From positions 4,225,001 through 4,289,000 of the forward strand of contig NC_010571.1 of NCBI RefSeq assembly GCF_000019965.1: a stretch of DNA of 64,000 nucleotides, in the 5' to 3' direction. Under the pieces are notes generated by a model. The model was given only the letters and a program-made list of their open reading frames with translations. It was not told the DNA's origin and searched no databases. A program made the translations under genes and the position numbers. This stretch comes from Opitutus terrae PB90-1 (lineage in GTDB: Bacteria > Verrucomicrobiota > Verrucomicrobiia > Opitutales > Opitutaceae). Of this stretch, positions 9,710 to 18,953 are shown in pieces; within the stretch, counting starts at the first letter, position 1, and each line of letters begins with the position of its first letter.

Positions 9710-11529
9710 CGAGTCGCGCGAACAATAACCGCCCGGAGACGGCGACGGACGAGAGCCGACGTCGGAGGTTGCGGAGACGTCGCCGGGCGTGGCTGTCGGT
9801 CCTCCTGGCTGGCGCGCTGGCGGCGGCCGGCGCCGGTTGGGCGTGGCAGCGGAATGCCTGGGCTCGGGAAGTGCGCGCGGCGCTTCCCGCACGCCCCGAT
9901 GTTCGGCACCATCCGGCGGTACTCGGCGAGCGGATCGCGGCCGCGGAAGCGCGGGCGAGGTCAGCACGCACACTGCTGCCAGCGGTGGAAGAGCTCGGGC
10001 GGCTGTACCATGCCAACGGCTACACGCCGGAGGCCGAGGCGTGCTGGCGGCTGCTCTGTGCGCGCCGACCGGATGAACCGCGCTGGTGGTACTACCGCGC
10101 GGTGCTCCGGTTGGCGGACAACGACTATGACGCGGCGACGACGCTGCTGCGGGAAACCCTGTCGCGTGCCCCCGACTATTCGCCCGCTTACCTGCAGCTG
10201 GCCAACCTGCAGCTCAAGACCGGCGAACTGGAAGGGGCGGAGCGCGACTACCAGCGTCGCCTGGCATTGGTGCCGCGAGACCCCTACGCCCGGCTCGGGC
10301 TGGTCCGGCTGGCGCTGCTCCGGCAGCGCACCGGCGAGGCCCGTGGTTTGCTGGAGGAACTGCTCAAAGACGCACCGAACTTTTCCACCGCGCACAGCCT
10401 CTATGCGGAGATTCTGGCCGGAGCCGGCGACGAAAAGCGGGCCAGCTGGCACCGGTGGCTCGGGGTGGAAACCATCCGTTACACCGAGCCGGAGGATTCC
10501 TGGCTGGAGGAGTTGGAGCCATGGTGCCACGACTACGACCGGCTCTGCGTGCTCGGCTCGGTTGAGTCGATGCGCGAACATCGTGACCGGGCGCGAGCGC
10601 TCTTCGAGCGGGCGATCCAGGTTAATCCCGCCGCGTTCGACGCCTATCAGCTCCTGAGTGCGTTGTACTTCAAACAGGAGCAGCCGGCGCAGGCGCGCGA
10701 CCTGCTGGAACAGGCCCGCCCGCGGCTCGCGCCGGCGAATCCCACGGCGTGGTTCACGTACCTTTGCCGCGCCTACCGGCTGTTGGGCCAGCCGGCTGAA
10801 GCCGAGCGGGTGGCCCGGGAGGGGCTCGCGTTGAAGAGCGACAGCCCGGAGTTGCTCGAGGCGCTGGGCCTCGCGCTCGCCGACCTGGGCCGGCACACCG
10901 ATGCGGTTCCGGCCTACGAAACGGCGCTCGGGCGCAATCCGAACGATGCCAGCATTAACTACAATCTCGCGGTTTCGCTCCTCGCGTTGCGCCGGTTGGA
11001 CGACGTGCTGGCGGCGCTCGACCGTTCGCTCACCTTGCAGCCGGCCTTTCCCCCCACGCTGCTTCTGCGGGCGCGAATCGAAATGGCCGCCGCGCATTGG
11101 CCGGAAGCCGAGACGTACCTGCGGCCGCTGATCGAGTCGCACCCCGACGACGCCGAGGCGCGCCGGCTGTTTGCGGAGTGGCACCAACACATGGGCGCAG
11201 CGGCGGAGAAACGCGGCGAACCCGCGGAGGCCGAGCGGTATTATCAGAGCGGACTCGCGCTTGATCCGAACGCGGCTGAGCTCCACGTCAGGCTCGGCGC
11301 CTTTTACCTCGTGCACCGCCGCTTCGCCGACGCGATCCAGCCACTGGAGGCGCATCACCGGCTGCAGCCGGAGAGCGCGCCGGGCTGCCTGTTTCTCGGC
11401 CAGGCGTACGCGGCCACTGGACGCCGCGACGAGGCACGCGAAGTCCTGAAGCAGGGGGAGGAACTGGCGGGCCGTGCGGGCAACGCCCGCACCGCGCGGG
11501 CGTGCCGGGAACTCCTGGAACGGCTGTGA
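9706..11529 (+). CDS. Membrane-anchored TPR protein
   Basis: This protein of about 607 residues consists of an Arg-rich cytoplasmic N-terminus (ESRRRRLRRRRRAW), one membrane helix (about residues 24-42, LSVLLAGALAAAGAGW) and a long series of tetratricopeptide repeats to the C-terminus (for example LLRETLSRAPDYSPAYLQLA and AVPAYETALGRNPNDASINY). The topology places the TPR array in the periplasm. I use the GTG at 9706, which overlaps the previous stop as GTGA; a GTG at 9694 is an alternative that adds four residues. TPR arrays usually act as protein-binding scaffolds. Its coupling to the VCBS lipoprotein, behind a TonB receptor, suggests assembly of a surface complex, but no partner is shown by sequence. 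Confidence 0.85.
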   Translation: MTSRANNNRPETATDESRRRRLRRRRRAWLSVLLAGALAAAGAGWAWQRNAWAREVRAALPARPDVRHHPAVLGERIAAAEARARSARTLLPAVEELGRLYHANGYTPEAEACWRLLCARRPDEPRWWYYRAVLRLADNDYDAATTLLRETLSRAPDYSPAYLQLANLQLKTGELEGAERDYQRRLALVPRDPYARLGLVRLALLRQRTGEARGLLEELLKDAPNFSTAHSLYAEILAGAGDEKRASWHRWLGVETIRYTEPEDSWLEELEPWCHDYDRLCVLGSVESMREHRDRARALFERAIQVNPAAFDAYQLLSALYFKQEQPAQARDLLEQARPRLAPANPTAWFTYLCRAYRLLGQPAEAERVAREGLALKSDSPELLEALGLALADLGRHTDAVPAYETALGRNPNDASINYNLAVSLLALRRLDDVLAALDRSLTLQPAFPPTLLLRARIEMAAAHWPEAETYLRPLIESHPDDAEARRLFAEWHQHMGAAAEKRGEPAEAERYYQSGLALDPNAAELHVRLGAFYLVHRRFADAIQPLEAHHRLQPESAPGCLFLGQAYAATGRRDEAREVLKQGEELAGRAGNARTARACRELLERL

Positions 11530-11601
11530 GGCAACGCGAATGGACCGGAATTTGGATACAGCGGCCGGCGGACGGCCGCATCGCGGGCAGCAGCCGGAGC
11601 C

Positions 11602-11617
11602 TATTTCCCGGGAAATA
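11602..11617. promoter_or_regulatory. Perfect 16-bp palindrome upstream of the GH43-GH62 gene
   Basis: TATTTCCCGGGAAATA is perfectly self-complementary over 16 bases with no spacer. It lies 74 bases before the ATG of the hydrolase gene, in the only sizeable gap (161 bp) between that gene and the TPR gene. Its position and symmetry fit the binding site of a dimeric regulator controlling the enzyme. No regulator gene is adjacent, so the protein that would bind it is unknown. Confidence 0.55.
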
Positions 11618-11690
11618 CCGATGGCTATGTCCTTTGCTTGATTGCCCCAACCGGATTTTCCCCGCGCACTGAATCGCCCCAATACTCCCG

Positions 11691-14600
11691 ATGTTCACGT
11701 CGCTTACCCGCGTCTTCAGCACTCTTGTGTTCGTCGGTATGGCCACGGCGTTTGCCTGGCAGTCCGACAATGGCGACGGCACGTTTACCAACCCGCCGCT
11801 CTACGCGGACTACCCCGATCCCGATATCATCCGGGTGGGGGAAGATTTCTATTTCGTCACGACGACGTTCGTAAACACCCCCGGGCTCAGAATCCTTCAT
11901 TCCCAGGACCTGGTGAATTGGGAAATCGTCGCCCACGTGGTCCCGCGGCTCGACGGACGCGAGCAGTACGACCTGACGAACGGGACCGCGTACCGCAATG
12001 GCGTGTTCGCTCCCAGCCTGCGATATCACAACGGCACGTTCTACCTCGCGGTGACACCGAACGGACAGAAAACCCGGATCTATCACGCGTCTGATGTGCG
12101 CGGTCCGTGGGAAGTGAACGAACTTGATCGCGCAGCCTTCGATCCTGCGCTCTTCATCGAATCCGACGGCACGGGCTACATCGTGACTTCGGGCGGCTGG
12201 GACGGCACGGGCACGTTGCTGACGCTGGATCCGACGTTTTCGCGCGTCGTCGCAGAGCAGCAGACCTTTTATATTCGCGGCGCCGAGGGTTCAAAGATCG
12301 TGAGACGCGGCGACTGGTATTACCTCTTCAACTCGATTCCATCCCGTCTTGGCCAGACAGTGTCGCGTTCGAAGAGCCTCTCCGGCCCGTGGGAAACCAG
12401 GAACCAACTCGACGATACGAAGGGCGGACATCAGGGCGCGATCGTCGATCTGCCGGACGGCCGATGGTTTGGCTTCATCATGCGCGACTCCGGCTCGATC
12501 GGACGGATGACGAACCTCAGCCCGATCTACTGGCAGGACGACTGGCCCGTCTGGGGTTCGCCGACTGGCCCGGATCAGGTCCCGGCAGTCGCCGAAAAGC
12601 CGGTGCAGGGCCAGCCGGTGCGGCAGCCCGCCACGAGCGACGAGTTCGACTCCGCGGAGCTTGGCCTCCAGTGGGCGTGGAATCACAACCCCGACAATTC
12701 CCGCTGGTCATTGTCCGAGCGGCCCGGCTTCCTGCGGCTGAAGCCAACCCAGGCAACGGAATTCTGGACAGCGCGAAACACGCTGACGCAGAAAGGGCAG
12801 GGGCCCTGGAGCAGGGGAGAAGTCAAACTGGATCTCTCGCAACTCAAGTCTGGCGTCGTGTGCGGTTTCGGAACGCTGGGCAAGATCAACGGACACATCA
12901 GCGTGAGTCGCGGCGAGGACGGCGGCGTGTATCTCAGTTCGCAAGTCTACAATGACGGTGTCGGTAACGAGACGCGCGTCGCGCGTCAGCCGGTGGAGGC
13001 GACGGAGATTTTCCTGCGCGCGGAGCTGGACTTCCAACGCGACCGGGCCGTGTGCTCCTACAGTCTCGACGGCGCCAGCTGGACCGCGCTCGGCGGCGAG
13101 TTCCCGCTCGCCTACGACTGGCGGACAGGAACCTTTCAAGGCGCGCAATTCGCGATCTTCTGCTACAGCCCGCAGGCGAGCGACGGCTTCGTCGACGTCG
13201 ACTGGTTTCGATTCACCGACACGCCGGCGCGCGCGGCAGAGTCGACGGCGGCGAGCATCGCCGCGCTGGCGCCTTTCGCCTGGACCTCCACCGGCCCGTT
13301 GATTTCGCCGGTTTCCGACACCACGCATTCGATCGTCGCCGTGAAGGATCCCACGATCGTGTACGGCAACGGCAAGTGGCACGTGTATGCCACGACGGCG
13401 GACACCAGAGGCAACTGGAGCATGGCGTATTTCAACTTCCGCACGTGGGCCGAAGCGGCGAATGCGAAACCTTACTACATCGATCAGAACCCGAACCTTC
13501 GCGGCTATCACTGTGCGCCCCAGGTCTTCTATTTTCGTCCGCACAAAAAGTGGTATCTCATCTACCAGTCTCAGCACCCGACCTATTCGACGGCCGACGA
13601 CCTGGAGAAGCCCGAAACCTGGACGGCGCCGCAGCCGTTCTTCAACGGCACCCCGAAATCCGTCGTCCAGGGCTGGATCGATTACTGGATCATTTGCGAC
13701 GAAACCCACGCCTACCTCTTCTTCTCTGACGATTGGGGGCGGTTCTACCGCAGTCGCACCAAGCTCGAGGATTTCCCGCGCGGGTTCGACGAACCGGTGG
13801 TCATCATGCAGGACGCGAATCGGTTCAACCTCTTCGAGGCCTCCTGCATTTACCGCGTCAAGGGGACCAACGAATATCTCTGTTTTATCGAGGCACTGGG
13901 TGGACCCAGCGGCAAACGCTACTTCCGCGGCTTCACCTCGAACCGATTGGATGGCGAATGGAAGCCGCTGGCGCAGGCCAACTCTTGGGAGACGCCGTTT
14001 GCTGGCCCGGTGAACGTCAATGCGGCCGACGGGGGCGCGCTCTGGTCAGTCGACATCAGCCACGGCGAGCTGCTGCGCGACGGCAATGACGAGACGATGA
14101 CGATCGATCCTGACCATCTTTATTTCCTTTACCAGGGGCGCGGGGACGCCCCGGCCGGAACCGAGTATTCGCAGCTGCCGTATCGGCTGGGGCTCCTGCA
14201 ATCCACCCGGGCGAAACACTCGCCCGACACGCCGCCCAGCCAGGTGCTGAATGTCACGCGGCCGCAGGGCGCGATCGTACCGGTGGGTGGGAGCGTGACG
14301 TTTTCGGTGACGGCGGAGAGTGCGGACGCGGCGACCTTCACCTATCAATGGCGGCGCAACGGCGCCGACCTGCAGGGCGCGACCAGCCCAGCGGTCACGA
14401 TCGAGAACGTCCAGCCGGAGAACGCCGGCTACTACACCGTCCTGGTGTCGCGTGGCAGCGCTTCCGTCCTCAGCGAGCCGGCGGTGCTTGAGCTGTCCTC
14501 GTCAGCCAAGGTTGCCGGCGGCGCATCCGAAGTTGACGCCGACGTTCACCATCAAAACGGCAATGTGTACGATCAGGTGCTGCTCAACGGTGCGTCGGCC

Positions 14601-15278
14601 GCGGCCATCGCCGATCCCGGGCAGATCCTCCGCATGTCCTACGTCGATCTCGATGACGACATCGTGCAGGTGGAGTTCTCGGGGGCAGGCACCGTGTCGC
14701 TCGTGCTCGACGGCTATTCGGCTTCCGCGCCTCCGGCCAAGTACAACCAGTCCGTCAGCTATGTGAAAGGCAACGCGGGCATCGTGATCACCGGCGCCGA
14801 TGATTCGTCGAACCTTTCCATCTTCAGCGTCGGTCGGATCACCGCGGTGAATCAGGCGCTCTTTCGCGACGAGGTCAGCTACGACGGCTTCGCTGATCTG
14901 GCGTATGTGGCGATCGCCAGCGCGAACGGACGGTTCGGCGGATTGCGCGCGGCGAATGCCGGGTTTCGCGCCACGGCCGGCCTGACCGGCGTCTATGCGC
15001 CCGGGGTCGAGTTCGCCGGACCCGTGTTTGTGAACGACATCACTGCGTTCGACGCGGCCACGCCGGTGTTGCTCCTTGGCGCGGCCACGGACGTGCGGAT
15101 TACCGGGGGAGCACTGGCTCAGGACAACGGCCGCGCCGTGGCCGTTAGCGGTTTCGACCGGCTGCAGTTCACCAACGGCAGTAACTCGCACGGAGCGATC
15201 GCCGCCGCGCAACCCTGTGGGGCACGTTTGGAACGCTACGGCCTCGATGTCACCGCTCGTCTGGTCTCGCAACAGTAG
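11691..15278 (+). CDS. Secreted GH43-GH62 fusion: predicted beta-xylosidase / alpha-L-arabinofuranosidase
   Basis: The 1195-residue protein carries two glycoside hydrolase units. After a signal peptide (about residues 1-22), a GH43 five-blade propeller spans roughly 30-290 with the expected acidic triad: D43 in YPDPDI, D151 in AFDPALF and E199 in GAEGSK. A beta-sandwich domain follows (about 310-515). A GH62 domain spans about 525-840 with VKDPTIVY (D553), GWIDYWIICD, DWGRFYRSR and FEASCIYRV (E716). An Ig-like domain (about 848-930, TYQWRRNGADLQGATS) and a roughly 255-residue C-terminal beta-rich region of unknown role complete it. GH62 enzymes remove arabinose side chains from arabinoxylan and GH43 enzymes cut xylose or arabinose linkages, so the fusion probably debranches and trims arabinoxylan outside the cell. 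No PEP-CTERM tail is present. Family calls are from motif recognition. Confidence 0.92.
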   Translation: MFTSLTRVFSTLVFVGMATAFAWQSDNGDGTFTNPPLYADYPDPDIIRVGEDFYFVTTTFVNTPGLRILHSQDLVNWEIVAHVVPRLDGREQYDLTNGTAYRNGVFAPSLRYHNGTFYLAVTPNGQKTRIYHASDVRGPWEVNELDRAAFDPALFIESDGTGYIVTSGGWDGTGTLLTLDPTFSRVVAEQQTFYIRGAEGSKIVRRGDWYYLFNSIPSRLGQTVSRSKSLSGPWETRNQLDDTKGGHQGAIVDLPDGRWFGFIMRDSGSIGRMTNLSPIYWQDDWPVWGSPTGPDQVPAVAEKPVQGQPVRQPATSDEFDSAELGLQWAWNHNPDNSRWSLSERPGFLRLKPTQATEFWTARNTLTQKGQGPWSRGEVKLDLSQLKSGVVCGFGTLGKINGHISVSRGEDGGVYLSSQVYNDGVGNETRVARQPVEATEIFLRAELDFQRDRAVCSYSLDGASWTALGGEFPLAYDWRTGTFQGAQFAIFCYSPQASDGFVDVDWFRFTDTPARAAESTAASIAALAPFAWTSTGPLISPVSDTTHSIVAVKDPTIVYGNGKWHVYATTADTRGNWSMAYFNFRTWAEAANAKPYYIDQNPNLRGYHCAPQVFYFRPHKKWYLIYQSQHPTYSTADDLEKPETWTAPQPFFNGTPKSVVQGWIDYWIICDETHAYLFFSDDWGRFYRSRTKLEDFPRGFDEPVVIMQDANRFNLFEASCIYRVKGTNEYLCFIEALGGPSGKRYFRGFTSNRLDGEWKPLAQANSWETPFAGPVNVNAADGGALWSVDISHGELLRDGNDETMTIDPDHLYFLYQGRGDAPAGTEYSQLPYRLGLLQSTRAKHSPDTPPSQVLNVTRPQGAIVPVGGSVTFSVTAESADAATFTYQWRRNGADLQGATSPAVTIENVQPENAGYYTVLVSRGSASVLSEPAVLELSSSAKVAGGASEVDADVHHQNGNVYDQVLLNGASAAAIADPGQILRMSYVDLDDDIVQVEFSGAGTVSLVLDGYSASAPPAKYNQSVSYVKGNAGIVITGADDSSNLSIFSVGRITAVNQALFRDEVSYDGFADLAYVAIASANGRFGGLRAANAGFRATAGLTGVYAPGVEFAGPVFVNDITAFDAATPVLLLGAATDVRITGGALAQDNGRAVAVSGFDRLQFTNGSNSHGAIAAAQPCGARLERYGLDVTARLVSQQ

Positions 15279-15622
15279 CGGTGCGGTGCGACCAATTCCG
15301 CCCAGCTAACCGAGCGGGCCGGCGTGCTCGATGAGCATGACTGCGCAGCGCATTGAGAAGCCCTGTCAATAGCCCGCTTATCCCGAGCCCATAGACGCAC
15401 AATGATGATTATGTTAATAATACACAGCGGCCGGTGATCTGCTATTTCGTGTCGGTTCTGACCTAGAGTTAATCAAGGCGCGGCATCATCGCCCGCCGCT
15501 GAGGTCTTCCGAACGGCTCGTGCTACCGCGTCGCAAACGCGGCGTTTAGGAGGGCCGGCTCGGCATCCCCTCCGCAGTCCACCGCCGCTTTGTCCGCGCG
15601 GCTTCCCACTTGGAGCTTCGAC
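15279..15622. other. Intergenic stretch, AT-richer than surroundings
   Basis: No convincing gene is seen. Bases 15380-15480 are clearly AT-richer than the rest of the window (for example AATGATGATTATGTTAATAA), and a small hairpin (CCGCGT-CGCAA-ACGCGG) lies near 15526-15542. The composition would fit decayed or acquired DNA next to the kinase remnant. Confidence 0.4.
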
Positions 15623-15827
15623 ATGCGATTTCACGACAAGATTTTCGAAATCTTCGCGCGGCTGCATGGCGAAGCTGAGTTCCCGGGCACCGGCGTGGGA
15701 CTAGCAATCGTGAAAAAAAGCCATGGAGCGGATGGGCGGCGCGGTCCGCGCTGAGAGTTCGCTCGGAAACGGTTCAACGTTCTACCTGCATTTGCCCAAT
15801 GAGTCGTCGCAGGACCTGCCCGGCTAG
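15623..15827 (+). pseudogene. Histidine kinase remnant (end of HATPase domain), frameshifted
   Basis: Only the end of a sensor histidine kinase catalytic domain is recognisable. From 15623 the frame reads [19 protein letters not shown] followed by VGLAIVKK, the F-box and G2-box of HATPase domains. It then goes out of frame. Reading one base further on, the expected continuation appears: [20 protein letters not shown] then YLHLP, with a stop at 15825-15827. The switch falls in a run of seven A (15713-15719), where six would keep the frame. No HisKA domain, N-box or upstream sensor region is found, so the gene is truncated as well as frameshifted. It is convergent with the response regulator at 16012-16836, which may be its former partner. 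Confidence 0.85.
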
Positions 15828-16011
15828 TCGGTCGAGTAGAAAGCTGGGCCAGTCCTGAAGATGAGGCTCACTGGCCGCGTACCCAACGAATGCGTTCGGC
15901 AGCCGAAGCTGCGCGAAGCGCACAAGAGGTGTTCCTAGAAAGAAGGAGCCCATCGGCCCAGCGCGGTGGCTGGGCTCAGCGGATTCGCCTGCCGGCGAAT
16001 TCCGCCACGAC

Positions 16012-16836
16012 TCAGCCGGCTTGCTGCAGCGCCGCCGGCGGCTCGGCGATCGCGCCCACTCCGGCCGCGGCCTTATTCTCTTCCACCCACCGGACGCAGA
16101 ACTGCACCAGCTGCGTGGCATTGGCCAGGTTCAGCTTCCGTTTGATATGCACGCGGTGCGTCTCGACGGTCTTGATGCTGAGGAAAAGTTTCGCCGCGAT
16201 TTCGCGCGTCGGCAGGCCCTCGCCAATCAGGTTGACGATCTCGAGCTCGCGATCGCTGAGACTGCTCACCGGCGAATCGGCCGCACCGTCCTCGGTGCCA
16301 TCGACAAACCGGTTCAGCATCTGCGTCGCCACCCGTTCACTGACGAATAGCTGGCCATTGCGCGCCCGTCGAATCGCATCCAATACCCGGGTCGTCACGT
16401 CCTGCTTCATCACGTACGCGCGCGCGCCCGCCTTGAGCACCCGCAACGCGTAGATCGATTCGTCGTACATCGAGACGACGACGACATCGATGCCGGGATC
16501 GAAGGCCTTGACGTTTTTGATCAATTCGATGCCCGAGTTGCCGCGCAGCGAAATGTCCGCGATCACCAGGTCGGGCCGCAGCTTCATGATCTCGGCGGTC
16601 GCGGTCGCGGAGTCCGCCGCTTCACCGATGACCTCCATGTCCGGTTCACCGTTGATCATCGCCCGCAGGCCCATCCGCATCAACGGATGGTCATCCACAA
16701 CATAGATACGAGTCTTCGTGGTGGCGGGAGGTTGTCCGACAGGTCCGTTCGAATAAACGCGAACGACCGAGGGGGATTTGACGCTCTTGGCGTTGGAAGT
16801 GGATGCGACTTTCACGAGTTGGAAGGAGCGGCGCAT
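16012..16836 (-). CDS. NarL/FixJ-family response regulator
   Basis: This 274-residue protein is a two-component DNA-binding regulator. The receiver domain (about 42-160) has the acidic pair D48/D49 (VVDDHP), the phospho-acceptor D94 (LVIADISLRG) and the conserved K144 (YVMKQD). The C-terminal LuxR-type helix-turn-helix (about 200-260) contains LSDRELEIVNLIGEGLPTRE and LSIKTVETHR. I start at the ATG at 16836, which leaves an unusual 40-residue Ser/Val/Lys-rich N-terminal extension; the frame is open further upstream but looks non-coding. No intact kinase is nearby, only the remnant on the opposite strand, so it may be an orphan. Its location beside the polysaccharide locus makes that locus a plausible target, which is inference. 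Confidence 0.92.
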   Translation of the reverse strand: MRRSFQLVKVASTSNAKSVKSPSVVRVYSNGPVGQPPATTKTRIYVVDDHPLMRMGLRAMINGEPDMEVIGEAADSATATAEIMKLRPDLVIADISLRGNSGIELIKNVKAFDPGIDVVVVSMYDESIYALRVLKAGARAYVMKQDVTTRVLDAIRRARNGQLFVSERVATQMLNRFVDGTEDGAADSPVSSLSDRELEIVNLIGEGLPTREIAAKLFLSIKTVETHRVHIKRKLNLANATQLVQFCVRWVEENKAAAGVGAIAEPPAALQQAG

Positions 16837-17088
16837 GGACCCCGGCAAGCGGCGTTGGTTCGCGACAAACCAGCGAAGTTGCCGGATTTCCCAGGGATCG
16901 GATTCCACTACTGCGATTTCGGTTGTTTTTTGGGAGCGGCGCACTTGCTTTCCCGCCGCTCGTTTCCTCGAAAACAGGTGAACTGTCTCACCCGTTGCGC
17001 GCGGTTCCGGCGCTCGGCGGCTGTTCCTCTGGCGACGGGCCGCGACGTGCTGCCACGCGGCGGCGGCCGCCAAAGGTGGATCTCTACG

Positions 17089-17108
17089 AAAATGCCGCGG
17101 CATTTTTT
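17089..17108. repeat. 18-bp palindrome followed by a T run
   Basis: AAAATGCCGCGGCATTTT (17089-17106) is perfectly self-complementary and runs into two further T. It could be a factor-independent terminator on either strand or an operator. It sits within the 596-bp gap between the response regulator and the sugar transferase (16837-17362), about 250 bases upstream of the regulator's ATG. The rest of the gap shows no gene. Confidence 0.55.
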
Positions 17109-17313
17109 CAGAGCAGCCGGCCAGGACGCCCTGTCGCACTGGCGCGTCCAGGGTTCAGGAACCGGCTTCGATCCCGAGTCCGATCGGCTGCTCGCACCAG
17201 TCAACGCCCTCGGAATCGGTCTCTGACGACGTGTTCAGGCCGTCCGAAATCCCAATTTTTCGACGAGGTTCGGGCAGGAGGCAGGGCGCACGGTCCCCGG
17301 CGAGCCGCGGGTT

Positions 17314-17336
17314 GGCGAGGATGCCTCGCCCTACCC
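17314..17336. repeat. REP-like hairpin with CCCTACC edge
   Basis: GGCGAGG (17314-17320) and CCTCGCC (17324-17330) form a perfect 7-bp stem with a 3-base loop, followed by CTACCC. The same design, a GGCGAG...CTCGCC stem next to CCCTACCC, recurs at 45690-45717, so this looks like a dispersed palindromic element. It lies just downstream of the sugar transferase stop and could also act in transcript termination or stability. Confidence 0.6.
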
Positions 17337-17362
17337 GCCCGTCAGTTCGGACCGCCTCTAGT

Positions 17363-18766
17363 CTAGTAGGCTGAGCGTGGCGGCTTGAATACCTGCCGTA
17401 CGGTCTCCACCAAGATCTGCAGGTCCAACAGCAACGACCAGCGGCGGATGTACATCATGTCGTAGCCAATTCGTTTGTGGAGCAACGACACCTCCGAAAT
17501 TTCGCCGCGGAATCCCTTGCTCTGCGCCAGCCCCGTGATGCCCGGCTTCACGAAATGCCGGGTGTAGTAAGAGTTCACGATCTTGGCGAACTGCTCATCA
17601 TGCTCGATCAGGTGGGGCCGCGGGCCGCTCACGCTCATATCACCCCACAACACATTGAGAAACTGCGGGATTTCATCGAGGCTCGAACGGCGCAAAAAGC
17701 GTCCGAACCGATAGACGCGGGAGTCTTCCCGCTGCGCCTGCTTCGCCATGCTTTGCGCCGTACCCTGCACGTGCATGGTGCGGAACTTGAAGATCAGAAA
17801 TTTGCGGCGGTTGAGGCCGGAGCGATACTGCCGATGAAAGACGGGGCCCGGCGACTGCAGCCGCTGCATCAAGGCCACCATCGCGACCAACGGCGGCAGC
17901 ACGAACAGCACGACCGGGAGCGACACCACGATGTCGAGCGTGCGCTTGATCGCGCGATTGGCGGGGTTTTCCAGCGGTTCCGCCGCCAGCATGACGAACG
18001 TGTAGTCCCCCTCGTGCTCGATGCTCACCGGCAGGCTGCCAAAGTAGCGCCGGCTGTTCGTGTAGAAGCGCACGCGGCAGCCCGCATCCTCCACGCAGCG
18101 CGCGATCTCGTGCGCCTGGCGCGGCTCATACGCCGATTGCGAGACGACCACCTGGCTGACATCGTGCTCGATCACCACCCGGCGCAGCTCGCTCAGCGGG
18201 CCCAACAGCGGGAGCGTCGTGGTCGTCGGATGGCCGGACCCCACCCAGCCGATGACCTGGATGCCGAGGTGTTCGCGCGATTTGATCCACTCGGCGAGAT
18301 CCTCGATGTCCGCGTCCGGCGCGACGAGCACCGTGCGCATGACCGCGCCATGAAAGAACCAGCGCACGATCAGCCGCGGAAAAATCCGGTTCGCCAGCAC
18401 GAGCGTGGGCGCCATCAACACGACGTATCCGCACAAAAAGACGCGGGAGACGCCGACGTCTTTGGTCGCAAACGCGATGGTAAACAGCACTGCGACGATG
18501 CACGTCAACTGATGGCGCGCGATCCGCGTTGCTTCCCACCAGCCGAGATTGCCGAGCCGGGCCTGGCACCCTTTCAGTCCTCGCGCTATCCAGAGCGTGG
18601 CGGCGAGGACGCCGAGCAGATAAGTGGATATCCGGGCGGGCTCGGCAAATTTGATCCAGCCGGTCCAAGAGACCAGCGCAGACCAGAAGACGTAGAGTCC
18701 AGCCGCGGTCAATACGATGGCGCATCCGTGTAAACAACGGAGTCCTTCCTGTCGGTGCTTCAGCAT
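17363..18766 (-). CDS. Exopolysaccharide polyprenyl-phosphate sugar phosphotransferase (WbaP/WcaJ type)
   Basis: The 467-residue enzyme should start repeat-unit synthesis by transferring a sugar-1-phosphate to undecaprenyl phosphate in the inner membrane. The N-terminal half has about four membrane helices followed by a Rossmann-like cytoplasmic segment. A further helix (LDIVVSLPVVLFVLPPL) opens the bacterial sugar transferase domain (about 270-467). That domain carries KFRTMHVQG, RRSSLDEIPQFLNVLWGDMS, GPRPH and KPGITGLAQ, which are the core motifs of the family. The ATG at 18766 is used; a GTG at 18820 would add 18 residues. It is the only gene of this large polysaccharide locus at this end on the minus strand and is divergent from the export genes at 19429. 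The sugar transferred is not predictable from sequence. Confidence 0.93.
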   Translation of the reverse strand: MLKHRQEGLRCLHGCAIVLTAAGLYVFWSALVSWTGWIKFAEPARISTYLLGVLAATLWIARGLKGCQARLGNLGWWEATRIARHQLTCIVAVLFTIAFATKDVGVSRVFLCGYVVLMAPTLVLANRIFPRLIVRWFFHGAVMRTVLVAPDADIEDLAEWIKSREHLGIQVIGWVGSGHPTTTTLPLLGPLSELRRVVIEHDVSQVVVSQSAYEPRQAHEIARCVEDAGCRVRFYTNSRRYFGSLPVSIEHEGDYTFVMLAAEPLENPANRAIKRTLDIVVSLPVVLFVLPPLVAMVALMQRLQSPGPVFHRQYRSGLNRRKFLIFKFRTMHVQGTAQSMAKQAQREDSRVYRFGRFLRRSSLDEIPQFLNVLWGDMSVSGPRPHLIEHDEQFAKIVNSYYTRHFVKPGITGLAQSKGFRGEISEVSLLHKRIGYDMMYIRRWSLLLDLQILVETVRQVFKPPRSAY

Positions 18767-18953
18767 GTATCGGTGTGTGGGTTGAAAGGCTGCGCGCCCT
18801 TCGACCCGGGAGAGTATCACCGGTCTCGAATTTTGGCTCCCGGGCTACCCCGGGTCTCCCCCTCCGTGCACTTCGGATGCAAGCCATAGGGCAATCCCTG
18901 AAGTGCAGTTTCTGCCGGAGAACACCCTTGTCATTGCGCGCATGGCTTCGAGC

